From an uncultured Anaerotruncus sp. (lineage in GTDB: Bacteria; Bacillota; Clostridia; Oscillospirales; CAG-272), in assembly GCA_905210995.1 (NCBI GenBank), contig CAJLZE010000002.1:9728-73727 (forward strand): DNA of 64,000 nucleotides, read 5' to 3'. Of this stretch, positions 1 through 7,065 are shown one piece after another (position 1 is the stretch's first letter; each line of letters opens with the position of its first letter). The translations under genes and the position numbers were made by a program. The notes beneath the pieces are model-generated. The model ran no database searches. It had not been told where the DNA came from and saw nothing but the letters and a program-made list of their open reading frames with translations.

Positions 1-518
1 TTGCCGAGCTTTGCCACGACCTTTTTCTTGCTTGCGCAATGTATGCAGGTGGCGCCCGGGGACGACAGTGTTCTGCCGCACTTCGGGCAGACAGAAAGCT
101 GCTTTTCGTAAACAGCCTTCATGCAGTCGTAGGCTTCATCTACGTTACCGCCCGATGAGACGGTGCCTATGAACCCCGCGGCGGCTTCACTGAGGGCGTT
201 GACGCTGAATGTGTAACGGAAGATGTTCACCGTCTCTCCGCTCTTCAGCTTGAGTCGGAGAAGGGCGTTGCCGTACATACGCTTGTTCTGAGCCGATTCG
301 ACTTCATCAAGCGCAACGGACCTGCCGAAGTGGTCGGTGTCGATCTCGTAGGTGTCGATCTTTTTCTCACTTACGAGCAGCACGTTGCGGCAATATTCGG
401 ATTTGACCGAAATATCGCCCACTATGGCAAAAAGGTAGGGGAATGCCGGGTCTTCACGGGAGCGAAGCTTTTTCATTTCTTCATCGCTCAAAGCCGTGTT
501 GATCAAGAGTTCTTTCAT
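1..518 (-). CDS. ABC exporter (ATP-binding/permease), N-terminal fragment with zinc ribbon
   Basis: Partial gene running off the left edge; only about 172 N-terminal residues are visible, starting MKELLINTALSDEEM. Residues 1-130 look like a small beta-rich sensor or PH-like domain without membrane segments. Near residues 147-165 there is a zinc ribbon, CPKCG followed by CIHC. This arrangement (extra N-terminal domain, zinc ribbon, then membrane and ATPase domains) is one I know from large ABC exporters of gut Clostridia, so the ABC assignment is by recollection of that architecture; no Walker motif is in view. The ATG at 516-518 has only a weak ribosome site. Transcription probably starts from the promoter at 702-730, giving a long leader. 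It could instead be another zinc-ribbon protein. Confidence 0.55.
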   Translation of the reverse strand, partial: MKELLINTALSDEEMKKLRSREDPAFPYLFAIVGDISVKSEYCRNVLLVSEKKIDTYEIDTDHFGRSVALDEVESAQNKRMYGNALLRLKLKSGETVNIFRYTFSVNALSEAAAGFIGTVSSGGNVDEAYDCMKAVYEKQLSVCPKCGRTLSSPGATCIHCASKKKVVAKLG

Positions 519-858
519 TGCTCTGTTTTACGGCGTGTCGTGCCGGCATGACACGAACTGCGCCGGCGGGATGCCTCACCGCACCTTGAGATGATAAGCG
601 CCGGCCCGAACGGTCGTCCGTGACGCACGGGGATGCTTTTTGTCTTTGCTGTCATTTGCGGCGGCGTTGTTGTCCGATATTTCCGCTGAAAATATCAACT
701 AATTTTATCATCAAAAATAACGGGTGTCAACAAAAACCGTGATTTATAGTCAAAATGCCCAATTATTCATTCACAAATAACAAATATCAAGCGCAACAGA
801 GCATGCGCATGATGCAACTATTACAAAATAATTTCCGAAAAAACTTTTTGCGTCGTTG
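519..858 (-). other. Intergenic stretch: promoter and long leader of the exporter
   Basis: These 340 bases hold no convincing gene. On the minus strand they carry a promoter (702-730) and then about 175 transcribed bases before the ATG at 518. The leader contains two hairpins: GATATTT/AAATATC (676-682 with 690-696) right at its 5' end, and GTGTCGTG/CATGACAC (535-542 with 547-554) just before the start codon. I recognise no known riboswitch in it. Confidence 0.5.
702..730 (-). promoter_or_regulatory. Sigma-A promoter for the zinc-ribbon exporter
   Basis: Reading the minus strand, TTGACA (730-725) and TAAAAT (707-702) are separated by exactly 17 bases. It points at the gene starting at 518, about 177 bases downstream of the expected transcription start. 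Confidence 0.6.
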
Positions 859-1332
859 TTATGCGCGCCTTTTCCGGGCGGCACGCGATCTCCCCGGGCG
901 TTTGATGCGAGGTCTTGCGAGGTATGCTCCGAGCATGTATGCGGCAAATACACCGGCGTGAAGCAGCAATTTTAAAAGGAGCGAATACCTGTAATGTTCG
1001 GACTGAAAGACCGAAACGATAAGCATAAGTGCGCTCTGTACGGCTCCGGCTATTGCGGATTCGGCAAGGGCCGTCCTGTGCGCACGGTGCGAACATACGA
1101 TCCCACCCGCCAATGCGCCTATGTAAAGCGCTGCCGCAGAAAGAGGGAATGCAATCGAGTCCGGATCCTCCGACGAATATGCGACAAAAGCCGCCAGAAG
1201 CAGGGCAATGAGCCCCGAGAGCACCGACACCGCCGCGCCGGTCAGCGAGGTAATCCACAGTCCGGCGCCGGCAGGAGCTCCGCGACGTTTCCTATCCGAC
1301 ACAGTAACAGCTTTTCCGCCGGATCTATCCAT
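859..1332 (-). CDS. TIGR04086 family membrane protein
   Basis: Predicted 157-residue integral membrane protein of unknown function. The sequence shows a short basic N-terminus (KRKRRGAP style), then four hydrophobic stretches and a very basic C-terminal tail (RIKRPGRSRAARKRRA), so both ends are probably cytoplasmic. The pattern fits TIGR04086, a clostridial family often found beside yajC, as here. I chose the ATG at 1330-1332; the open frame extends further upstream, but that part would run through the yajC terminator hairpin. AAAGG lies about 13 bases before the ATG. Family assignment is by overall look and context, not by a catalytic motif. Confidence 0.65.
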   Translation of the reverse strand: MDRSGGKAVTVSDRKRRGAPAGAGLWITSLTGAAVSVLSGLIALLLAAFVAYSSEDPDSIAFPLSAAALYIGALAGGIVCSHRAHRTALAESAIAGAVQSALMLIVSVFQSEHYRYSLLLKLLLHAGVFAAYMLGAYLARPRIKRPGRSRAARKRRA

Positions 1333-1391
1333 AAAACAGTACCAACCTTTCCATCTGATATTCACATGGAATTCTATGTACCGAAAATAAA

Positions 1392-1438
1392 AAATATTAC
1401 GCCCGCTAACCGTCGTTCGGTCAGCGGGCGTAATATTT
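1392..1438 (-). terminator. Intrinsic terminator after yajC
   Basis: Perfect 16-base inverted repeat (AAATATTACGCCCGCT at 1392-1407 with its complement at 1423-1438), loop of 15. On the minus strand it is followed by a T-rich run (complement of 1382-1391), so it ends yajC transcription. Confidence 0.85.
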
Positions 1439-1448
1439 ATCAAGAAAA

Positions 1449-1868
1449 TTATTTATCCGATTTCTGATCCTTGGCTTCGTCTTCCTTGGCTTTTTTCTTG
1501 TCGGACTTGGCGTCGCTCTTGTCCTTCTTTGAATCGGAAGACTTGTCGTCATTGCCGCCGTTTACGGGAACGGTGACTCTGGATATCGCGCTCTTCAGAA
1601 TGTGAAGACGTGTGCGGTCGCGGCTGGTAACGATCGTTACGGTGTCCTCACTGCTGATGGCAATGATGATACCGATTATTCCGCCGATCGTAACAATCTC
1701 ATCGCCTACCGCGAGATTGTTGCGCATTTCGTTAGTTTCTTTTTCCTGCTTGCGCTGGGGACGGATGAAGAAGAAATAGAATACCGCCAGCATGAGAACG
1801 ATCATTAAGACCGTGGTCCACATGCTTGCAGGATTGCTTGTGGCTTCTGATGTCAAGAAAACAGGCAT
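1449..1868 (-). CDS. yajC: Preprotein translocase subunit YajC
   Basis: 139-residue accessory subunit of the Sec translocase (SecDF-YajC). After a short N-terminus there is one membrane segment (MIVLMLAVFYFFFIRPQRKQ), the hallmark FFxIRPQRKQ, then the conserved cytoplasmic block ending in GDEIVTIGGIIGII. The last 35 or so residues are an unusual Lys/Asp/Ser-rich tail (KKDKSDAKSDKKKAK), typical of low-complexity ends in this family in Clostridia. The start at 1868 is chosen because GGAGGATCACAAT sits directly before it; the frame extends 20 codons further but without a ribosome site. secD and secF are not in the window. A strong promoter lies at 1900-1928 and a terminator at 1392-1438, so the gene is probably monocistronic. 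Confidence 0.93.
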   Translation of the reverse strand: MPVFLTSEATSNPASMWTTVLMIVLMLAVFYFFFIRPQRKQEKETNEMRNNLAVGDEIVTIGGIIGIIIAISSEDTVTIVTSRDRTRLHILKSAISRVTVPVNGGNDDKSSDSKKDKSDAKSDKKKAKEDEAKDQKSDK

Positions 1869-1899
1869 ATTGTGATCCTCCGGATGAAATATTACCCAC

Positions 1900-1928
1900 A
1901 TTATACACCGTTTTGTTCGCCGTTTCAA
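1900..1928 (-). promoter_or_regulatory. Sigma-A promoter for yajC
   Basis: Minus strand TTGAAA (1928-1923), 17-base spacer, TATAAT (1905-1900). The start site falls about 25 bases before the yajC ribosome site. Confidence 0.8.
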
Positions 1929-1978
1929 TAACGAATTGTAAACTATTGCGTTTCAGGTGCAAAAAACGTCCGCTAATA

Positions 1979-2007
1979 TTGAAAAAAATATATGAATGTG
2001 ATATACT
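1979..2007 (+). promoter_or_regulatory. Sigma-A promoter for rimM-trmD
   Basis: TTGAAA (1979-1984), 17-base spacer, TATACT (2002-2007). It is divergent from the yajC promoter and lies 55 bases before the rimM start. Confidence 0.8.
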
Positions 2008-2061
2008 ATCTGTAACGAACAAAGGGAATTATATCCTCCCTGCCGATAATCAAGGAGTCAC

Positions 2062-2598
2062 ATGGGATCTGACACTACCTACGTCCGGCATGTTCCGGCG
2101 GAATATCTCGAATGCGGAAAGATAATAAATATACACGGGCTTGACGGAACCGTTAAGCTCGAATCGTGGTGCGACACGCCGGACGTTCTCGCGTCGCTTC
2201 CGTGCATTTACTTTGCTGAGAACGGTGCCTACCGCCGATGCACGATCATGCGTGCGTCGGTGCAGAAGCGCTTTGTGCTTGCACACCTCGAGGGGACCGA
2301 TACTCCCGAGGATGCCGAAAAGCTGCGCGGCTTGACCGTTTACGCCGCGCGTAACGACCTTCCAGTACCGGAAGGTGCACATTTTATAGCGGACCTTATC
2401 GGACTGCCGGTCATTGATGCCGACACGGGCAGGGAATACGGTGTCCTTACCGATGTTTTTAATGCGGGAGCCTCGGACATTTACTGCATAGCAACGCCGG
2501 ACGGCGAACGGATGATGCCTGCCGTGCCCGAATTCGTCATATCGGTCGATATCGAAAGCGCGATACGCGTGCGCCCGATAGAGGGAATGTTTGATTGA
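2062..2598 (+). CDS. rimM: Ribosome maturation factor RimM
   Basis: 178-residue 16S rRNA processing protein needed for maturation of the 30S head, where it binds S19. The N-terminal RimM domain is visible (YLECGKIINIHGLDGTVKLES, the usual G-x-I-x-x-x-H-G-L-x-G signature) followed by a PRC-barrel domain (IADLIGLPVIDADTGREYGVLTDVF and a C-terminal MMPAVPEFVISVDIESAIRVRP). An AAGGAG precedes the ATG at 2062. The stop overlaps the trmD start, so the two are translationally coupled, as in most bacteria. The usual neighbours rpsP and ffh are absent here. Confidence 0.95.
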   Translation: MGSDTTYVRHVPAEYLECGKIINIHGLDGTVKLESWCDTPDVLASLPCIYFAENGAYRRCTIMRASVQKRFVLAHLEGTDTPEDAEKLRGLTVYAARNDLPVPEGAHFIADLIGLPVIDADTGREYGVLTDVFNAGASDIYCIATPDGERMMPAVPEFVISVDIESAIRVRPIEGMFD

Positions 2599-3305
2599 TG
2601 ATGAGATTCGATATAATGACCCTTTTCCCCGAGCTTGTCGACAGGGTACTGTCCGAGAGTATAATCGGCAGAGCACGCAGGAGCGGGGCTATTGAGGTCA
2701 ACGTATACAATATCCGTGATTACAGCGAAGACAAAAACCGCCGCGTGGATGATACACCCTACGGGGGCGGAAAGGGAATGCTCATGGCGGCACCTCCAAT
2801 CTTCAATTGTTATGAGTCTGTAAGACGCTCCGTCCCGGAGTGGGAAAGTCTGCGCACGCGGGTCATATTCATGTCGCCGAAGGGAAGTGTGCTGAAGCAG
2901 GCGCGCGCAGTCGGATTGGCAGAAAACTATGACAGACTTATCATACTCTGCGGTCATTACGAGGGTGTGGATCAGCGGATAATAGACGAAATAGTCGACG
3001 AGGAGATATCCGTGGGCGATTATGTGCTGACGGGCGGAGAGATACCCGCCTGCATACTTGTAGATGCCGTGGCAAGGACCGTTCCCGGCGTTTTGCCTGC
3101 GCCCGAATGCTTTGAAAGCGAAAGCCTATCGGACGGGCTGCTCGAATACCCTCAGTATACCCGACCATATGAATTTCACGGCGTAAAGGTACCCGATGTA
3201 CTGATCTCGGGGCATCACGCCAATATCGATCGCTGGAGAGCCGAAAAAGCGGCTGAAATGACCGCAAAGATGCGTCCGGATCTTCTTGACGGCAAAGAAG
3301 ACTGA
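2598..3305 (+). CDS. trmD: tRNA (guanine37-N1)-methyltransferase TrmD
   Basis: 235-residue SPOUT methyltransferase that makes m1G37 in tRNA, preventing frameshifting. The trefoil-knot SAM site is clear: ILCGHYEGVDQRI and DYVLTGGEIPACILVDAVARTVPGVL. Length fits the family. The start codon overlaps the rimM stop (ATG at 2598, a second ATG at 2601; a TTG lies at 2595), so the exact initiator is uncertain by one or two codons. The downstream gene follows after 44 bases with its own ribosome site and no terminator between, so read-through into the polymer ligase gene is plausible. Confidence 0.95.
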   Translation: MMRFDIMTLFPELVDRVLSESIIGRARRSGAIEVNVYNIRDYSEDKNRRVDDTPYGGGKGMLMAAPPIFNCYESVRRSVPEWESLRTRVIFMSPKGSVLKQARAVGLAENYDRLIILCGHYEGVDQRIIDEIVDEEISVGDYVLTGGEIPACILVDAVARTVPGVLPAPECFESESLSDGLLEYPQYTRPYEFHGVKVPDVLISGHHANIDRWRAEKAAEMTAKMRPDLLDGKED

Positions 3306-3349
3306 GTTCGCATATATTTCACAATGCACGAAAGGAGGAACACACCTGT

Positions 3350-5323
3350 ATGCCGGAAACGAAAGAAAGAAGACCTGAAAACGATCGTCACGCCAAGGAG
3401 AAAAACGAAAGTGTTTTCGGTTCTCTGTGCGACAAATGCAGCGAACAGACCGAGAACGGTATTATCGGTTCCTTCATGACGTCATATTCCGATAAAAAAG
3501 AAAAATTCGATTCCTCCGTCATAGCCGCCGCGGTCCGCCATGCCACGCACGGACGCGGTATTGTCCGACGCGCGAAGCGTCTTATCGCGCGATGCTTTGA
3601 GAAATCCATTTTCATGAATCTCGCGGAGCAGTTAAAGACAAAGGCACTTGGCTGCCCGGCAAAGACATACGGTGCATTTTTTGCCACATTCGGAATATAC
3701 ACATCGCTGATATTCCTTATAAAAAAGTATGCTCTGTTTGCGACAGCTGCATCGTTTCGCGACCTTTTCTGCGGGATCGCGCTCATTATACTGGCTTTGC
3801 CGCTGCTTTTCAGCACAAAAACGCTTTCGGCGGCACTCGGCAGCAGTGTTCTGATACGTGCTCTGCTTTCCGATGTGCGCGGAGCTTCGGCCGCGGGACG
3901 CCGTACACGTACTGCAGTATCCGGAGCGGTTCGCAGCTGGGCGATCATTGCGGGAATTGCCGCGGGAATGCTGACGTATTTCATTCCTCCGTATATATTC
4001 CTGCTTGCTTTGTTCCTTGTTGTACTGATCTCATTGCTTCTGGCATATCCCGAGTCCGGGGTTTCGCTTGCGCTGCTTACCGCACCGTTCCTCAGTATCA
4101 CGGGACATCCGTCGGCGATACTTGCAGCCGTCACACTTCTGTCGGCTGTGGGATATACGATAAAGCTTCTCCGCGGCAAACGAACGATGGTGTTCGGTCC
4201 CGCAGAGGCTGCCGTTACGGCATTCCTTCTGCTTACGTTGGCGGGCGGATTTTTTATTCCCGGTGGCGGCGATCCCACCGAAGCCATTCTGCGCGTCTCC
4301 ATGATGCTTGTTTACTTTCTTGCGGTCAATACCGTGAAGAACAGACAAAGACTCGTTGCCTGTATAAGACTTGTGTTGATCTCGGCGACACTTATTTCAT
4401 TTGCGGGTATAGCGCAGTATATGCTCGGTCAAGCCACTTACGATTGGCTTGACAGCAGCCTGTTTGCCGATATTGCCGGCCGCAGCACATCTGTTTTTTC
4501 CAACCCGAACACACTTGCGTATTTCATCATAACCGTATTCCCGCTGTCTCTTGCCGCATTTGTGCTCGGAAGCGATGCCCGCAGCAGGTTTATTGCCGGA
4601 TTTTCGGCACTTTCGCTGCTTCTTTGTACGGTCGTGACATGGTCGCGCGGAGCATGGATAGGTCTTGCAGTCTCGGCATTCATGTTTATGCTGATGATGA
4701 CGCCGCGCGCGATCGCCGTCGTTCCGGCAGCAACCACTGCCGTGTCTCTCGCATGCATCCTCCTTCCGAATACACTCGGCGCGCGGATCGACAGCATAAT
4801 CTCTCTTTCGGACAGTGCAAACTACTACCGCGTCAGGATATGGAACGGAGTATGCCGCATCATAGGCAGATATTCCGGCGGAGGCATCGGTATCGGCGAG
4901 GATGTTTTCACGCAGGTCTATGTCCGTGTCGCAGCTCCCGAGGTATGGCACGCTTCTCACGCGCACAGCCTGTGGCTTCAAACGCTGACAGAGCTCGGCA
5001 TAGCGGGGCTTATTGTGTTTTTGACAGCGCTCGTTTTTATCTGGCAGAAGTCAGCCGAGTGCGTCAGGCTGTCGACCGATAAAAAACTGTCCGTTATGTG
5101 CGGCGGCTGCATCTGCGGTGTTATTGCGCTTACGATCTCGGGCTTTTTTGACTTTGTGTGGTATAACAACACGGTGCTTTTCATGTTCTGGGCTGTTGCG
5201 GGTCTTGCATCCGCCGCTGCAGATATTCGGCTGCAGGAAATAAAAAGATCCGCTGCGGAGCGCAGCGCAGCCGAATCGAATGAAAAGGCTGCCGATGTCA
5301 CGGTCCTGCTCGGACGTGAGTGA
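3350..5323 (+). CDS. O-antigen ligase / polymerase-like membrane protein
   Basis: 657-residue polytopic membrane protein of the Wzy_C / WaaL family, which polymerises or ligates lipid-linked glycans outside the membrane. About 110 charged N-terminal residues precede roughly 12 hydrophobic segments. The family's periplasmic-loop region appears as ADIAGRSTSVFSNPNTLAY and later SHAHSLWLQTLTELGIAGL, the latter matching the conserved HxHnxxLqxxxexGxxG motif near the last helices. AAGGAGG precedes the ATG at 3350. It is followed by two DUF4330 proteins in tight succession, so the three probably act together at the envelope. The sugar substrate cannot be deduced; no glycosyltransferases are nearby. 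Confidence 0.8.
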   Translation: MPETKERRPENDRHAKEKNESVFGSLCDKCSEQTENGIIGSFMTSYSDKKEKFDSSVIAAAVRHATHGRGIVRRAKRLIARCFEKSIFMNLAEQLKTKALGCPAKTYGAFFATFGIYTSLIFLIKKYALFATAASFRDLFCGIALIILALPLLFSTKTLSAALGSSVLIRALLSDVRGASAAGRRTRTAVSGAVRSWAIIAGIAAGMLTYFIPPYIFLLALFLVVLISLLLAYPESGVSLALLTAPFLSITGHPSAILAAVTLLSAVGYTIKLLRGKRTMVFGPAEAAVTAFLLLTLAGGFFIPGGGDPTEAILRVSMMLVYFLAVNTVKNRQRLVACIRLVLISATLISFAGIAQYMLGQATYDWLDSSLFADIAGRSTSVFSNPNTLAYFIITVFPLSLAAFVLGSDARSRFIAGFSALSLLLCTVVTWSRGAWIGLAVSAFMFMLMMTPRAIAVVPAATTAVSLACILLPNTLGARIDSIISLSDSANYYRVRIWNGVCRIIGRYSGGGIGIGEDVFTQVYVRVAAPEVWHASHAHSLWLQTLTELGIAGLIVFLTALVFIWQKSAECVRLSTDKKLSVMCGGCICGVIALTISGFFDFVWYNNTVLFMFWAVAGLASAAADIRLQEIKRSAAERSAAESNEKAADVTVLLGRE

Positions 5324-5345
5324 TCTCAGGAAAGGAATCAATATC

Positions 5346-5876
5346 ATGAAATCTTCTGACCGCGCGGCAGAAAAAGCGCCGCGTCGTTCCGGAAAACGGT
5401 TCAATGCACTCGACGCGTTGATAATAATCATCATTGTCGCGGTGCTTGCCGTCACATTGCTCGCATATCTTCCCGGCGGGATCCTGCGCCTTCCCGAAAA
5501 AAACAATGTCACCGTGACATACACGATCGAGGTAAAAGGTGTAAAGCGCGAACTTGCCGCAGGTATCGCGGTGGACGATCCCGTTACAGAGAAAGGTACG
5601 TCGGTATCACTCGGAAATATAAGCGCTGAGGTAGAGGTCACACCGTACAGCACTGTAAGGTATGATGCCGCCTCCGGAGAGGTCGTAACAGACGAATATC
5701 CCGGTCTTTCAACGCTGCTCATCACAGTTACGGCACAGGCGGGCTACGACAGCTCGCGCGGATATACGGTCAACGGCCGCCGCATAGCGATAGGTGCCGA
5801 ATACGGTATAAGCCTGCCCGGCTTTGAGGGTACCGGTAGCTGCATAAGCATTACCGAAACAGGAGGCTCAAAATGA
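5346..5876 (+). CDS. DUF4330 domain-containing protein
   Basis: 176-residue protein with a cytoplasmic basic N-terminus, one membrane helix at about residues 20-42 (LDALIIIIIVAVLAVTLLAYL) and an extracytoplasmic beta-rich domain with a repeated V-T-Y-T-I pattern and NGRRIAIGAEY near the end. This layout matches DUF4330, whose function is unknown. I took the ATG at 5346 because AGGAAAGGA lies just upstream; the frame extends 22 codons further into the ligase gene. It overlaps the next gene by 4 bases (ATGA), indicating coupling. A role in surface polysaccharide assembly is inference from position only. Confidence 0.7.
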   Translation: MKSSDRAAEKAPRRSGKRFNALDALIIIIIVAVLAVTLLAYLPGGILRLPEKNNVTVTYTIEVKGVKRELAAGIAVDDPVTEKGTSVSLGNISAEVEVTPYSTVRYDAASGEVVTDEYPGLSTLLITVTAQAGYDSSRGYTVNGRRIAIGAEYGISLPGFEGTGSCISITETGGSK

Positions 5877-6394
5877 AATACGATGAGAGCACCGGCACGG
5901 CAAGATCCGAAAAAAGCAAGGTAAGATTCGGTGCCGCGGATATTGTAATAATCCTGCTGCTTCTGATATCGGTTGCATCGGTCGTGATACGCAGCGTTTC
6001 CGACAGCAATGTATTCAGCCGCAAGACCGATAAATGCCGGCTTGAATTCACCGCCTCGGAAATACGATACACGACATATGATGCCATTGAGACCGACACA
6101 GATGTATATCTCGGTGATGAGCTTATAGGCAAGCTGTCGTCTCAGCCTGCATATTCGCCAGCCGTGCTGCACACAACCGGGGATGATGGCGCACCGATAG
6201 ATGTGCATTACCCGGAAAATACACTGATAGACATAAGCGGTATCATTGAGTGCGATCTCGTCAGCACCGACGGCGGATATGTGACGCCGGACGGAGTTCA
6301 TCTTGCACCGGGATGCACCGTCACACTCAGGCTTCGCACAGTCGACCTTACCGTTACCGTTACAAAGCTTGCACCTTCCGGGACGGCAAAATGA
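5873..6394 (+). CDS. Second DUF4330-like membrane-anchored protein
   Basis: 173 residues with the same plan as its upstream neighbour: charged N-terminus, one helix at about 24-42 (IVIILLLLISVASVVIRSV), then an extracytoplasmic beta-rich domain (CRLEFTASEIRYTTYDAIETDTDVYLGDELIGKLSS). It begins inside the stop of the previous gene (ATGA). The two look like a diverged duplication, probably forming a pair or complex with the ligase-like protein. DUF4330 membership is weaker than for the first copy. No clear terminator follows before the HPr promoter. Confidence 0.6.
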   Translation: MKYDESTGTARSEKSKVRFGAADIVIILLLLISVASVVIRSVSDSNVFSRKTDKCRLEFTASEIRYTTYDAIETDTDVYLGDELIGKLSSQPAYSPAVLHTTGDDGAPIDVHYPENTLIDISGIIECDLVSTDGGYVTPDGVHLAPGCTVTLRLRTVDLTVTVTKLAPSGTAK

Positions 6395-6523
6395 CAGCAA
6401 ATGTCGCACGGCGTCCAAAAAAGCAGTCGAGTGTATGAGCTTGATCCGGCGTATGCCGCATTATGTTAAAAAATTACCGAATCAGACGCGACAAGCAAGG
6501 GTAAATATCATTCATTTTGTCTA

Positions 6524-6552
6524 TTGATTTTAAATGTGACCTAAGTTATAAT
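6524..6552 (+). promoter_or_regulatory. Sigma-A promoter for the HPr gene
   Basis: TTGATT (6524-6529), 17-base spacer, TATAAT (6547-6552), 48 bases before the ATG of the HPr gene, with AAGGAG in between. Confidence 0.8.
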
Positions 6553-6600
6553 ATTAAATAAGTTTAAAAGTGTGCCGAATGGCTTATTAAGGAGTCGGAT

Positions 6601-6864
6601 ATGATCTCACGCGATGTTACCATAAACAACAACGGCGGATTGCATGCAAGACCCGCTACTTATTTCATTCAGAAAGCCAACTCTTACAACTCTTCCATCT
6701 GGATTCAGAAGGATGACCGCAAAATGAACGCAAAGAGCCTTCTCGGTGTACTCTCCATCGGCATTGCCAAAGGAATGACCGTAACGCTTATCGCAGACGG
6801 TCCGGATGAAAAGGCTGCGCTCGACGGTCTGGAAGAGCTTATCAACAGCGGTTTCGCGGAATGA
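6601..6864 (+). CDS. ptsH: Phosphocarrier protein HPr
   Basis: 87-residue phosphotransferase carrier. Both functional sites are at their textbook positions: His15 in GGLHARPAT, which accepts phosphate from Enzyme I, and Ser46 in MNAKSLLGV, the HPr kinase site used for catabolite control in Firmicutes. The presence of His15 argues against Crh. It stands alone with its own promoter (6524-6552) and terminator (6992-7032); Enzyme I is not adjacent. In many Clostridia that lack sugar permeases this protein is mainly regulatory, which cannot be judged from this window. Confidence 0.95.
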   Translation: MISRDVTINNNGGLHARPATYFIQKANSYNSSIWIQKDDRKMNAKSLLGVLSIGIAKGMTVTLIADGPDEKAALDGLEELINSGFAE

Positions 6865-6991
6865 TCCGGAAACGGTCAAAGGTGTAAGATAAGGTGTCAT
6901 ACCGTCGAATGCTTTCGACCGTATCGGTAGATTCTGCTTTTTCGGTGACATGCTTACCGGAACGGCGGCGCACGTCGCCGGCAGAACTTCA

Positions 6992-7032
6992 AGGGCTGGG
7001 GCGCGTTAGCGCAACAGCCCTGTTTGTCTTTT
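6992..7032 (+). terminator. Intrinsic terminator after the HPr gene
   Basis: AGGGCTG (6992-6998) pairs with CAGCCCT (7015-7021), with an inner GCGC-GTTA-GCGC hairpin, then a T-rich run TTTGTCTTTT. It lies just before the uvrC ribosome site. Confidence 0.8.
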
Positions 7033-7065
7033 CATTTTTTAATTCACCCGAAAGGAACGCTCGCC

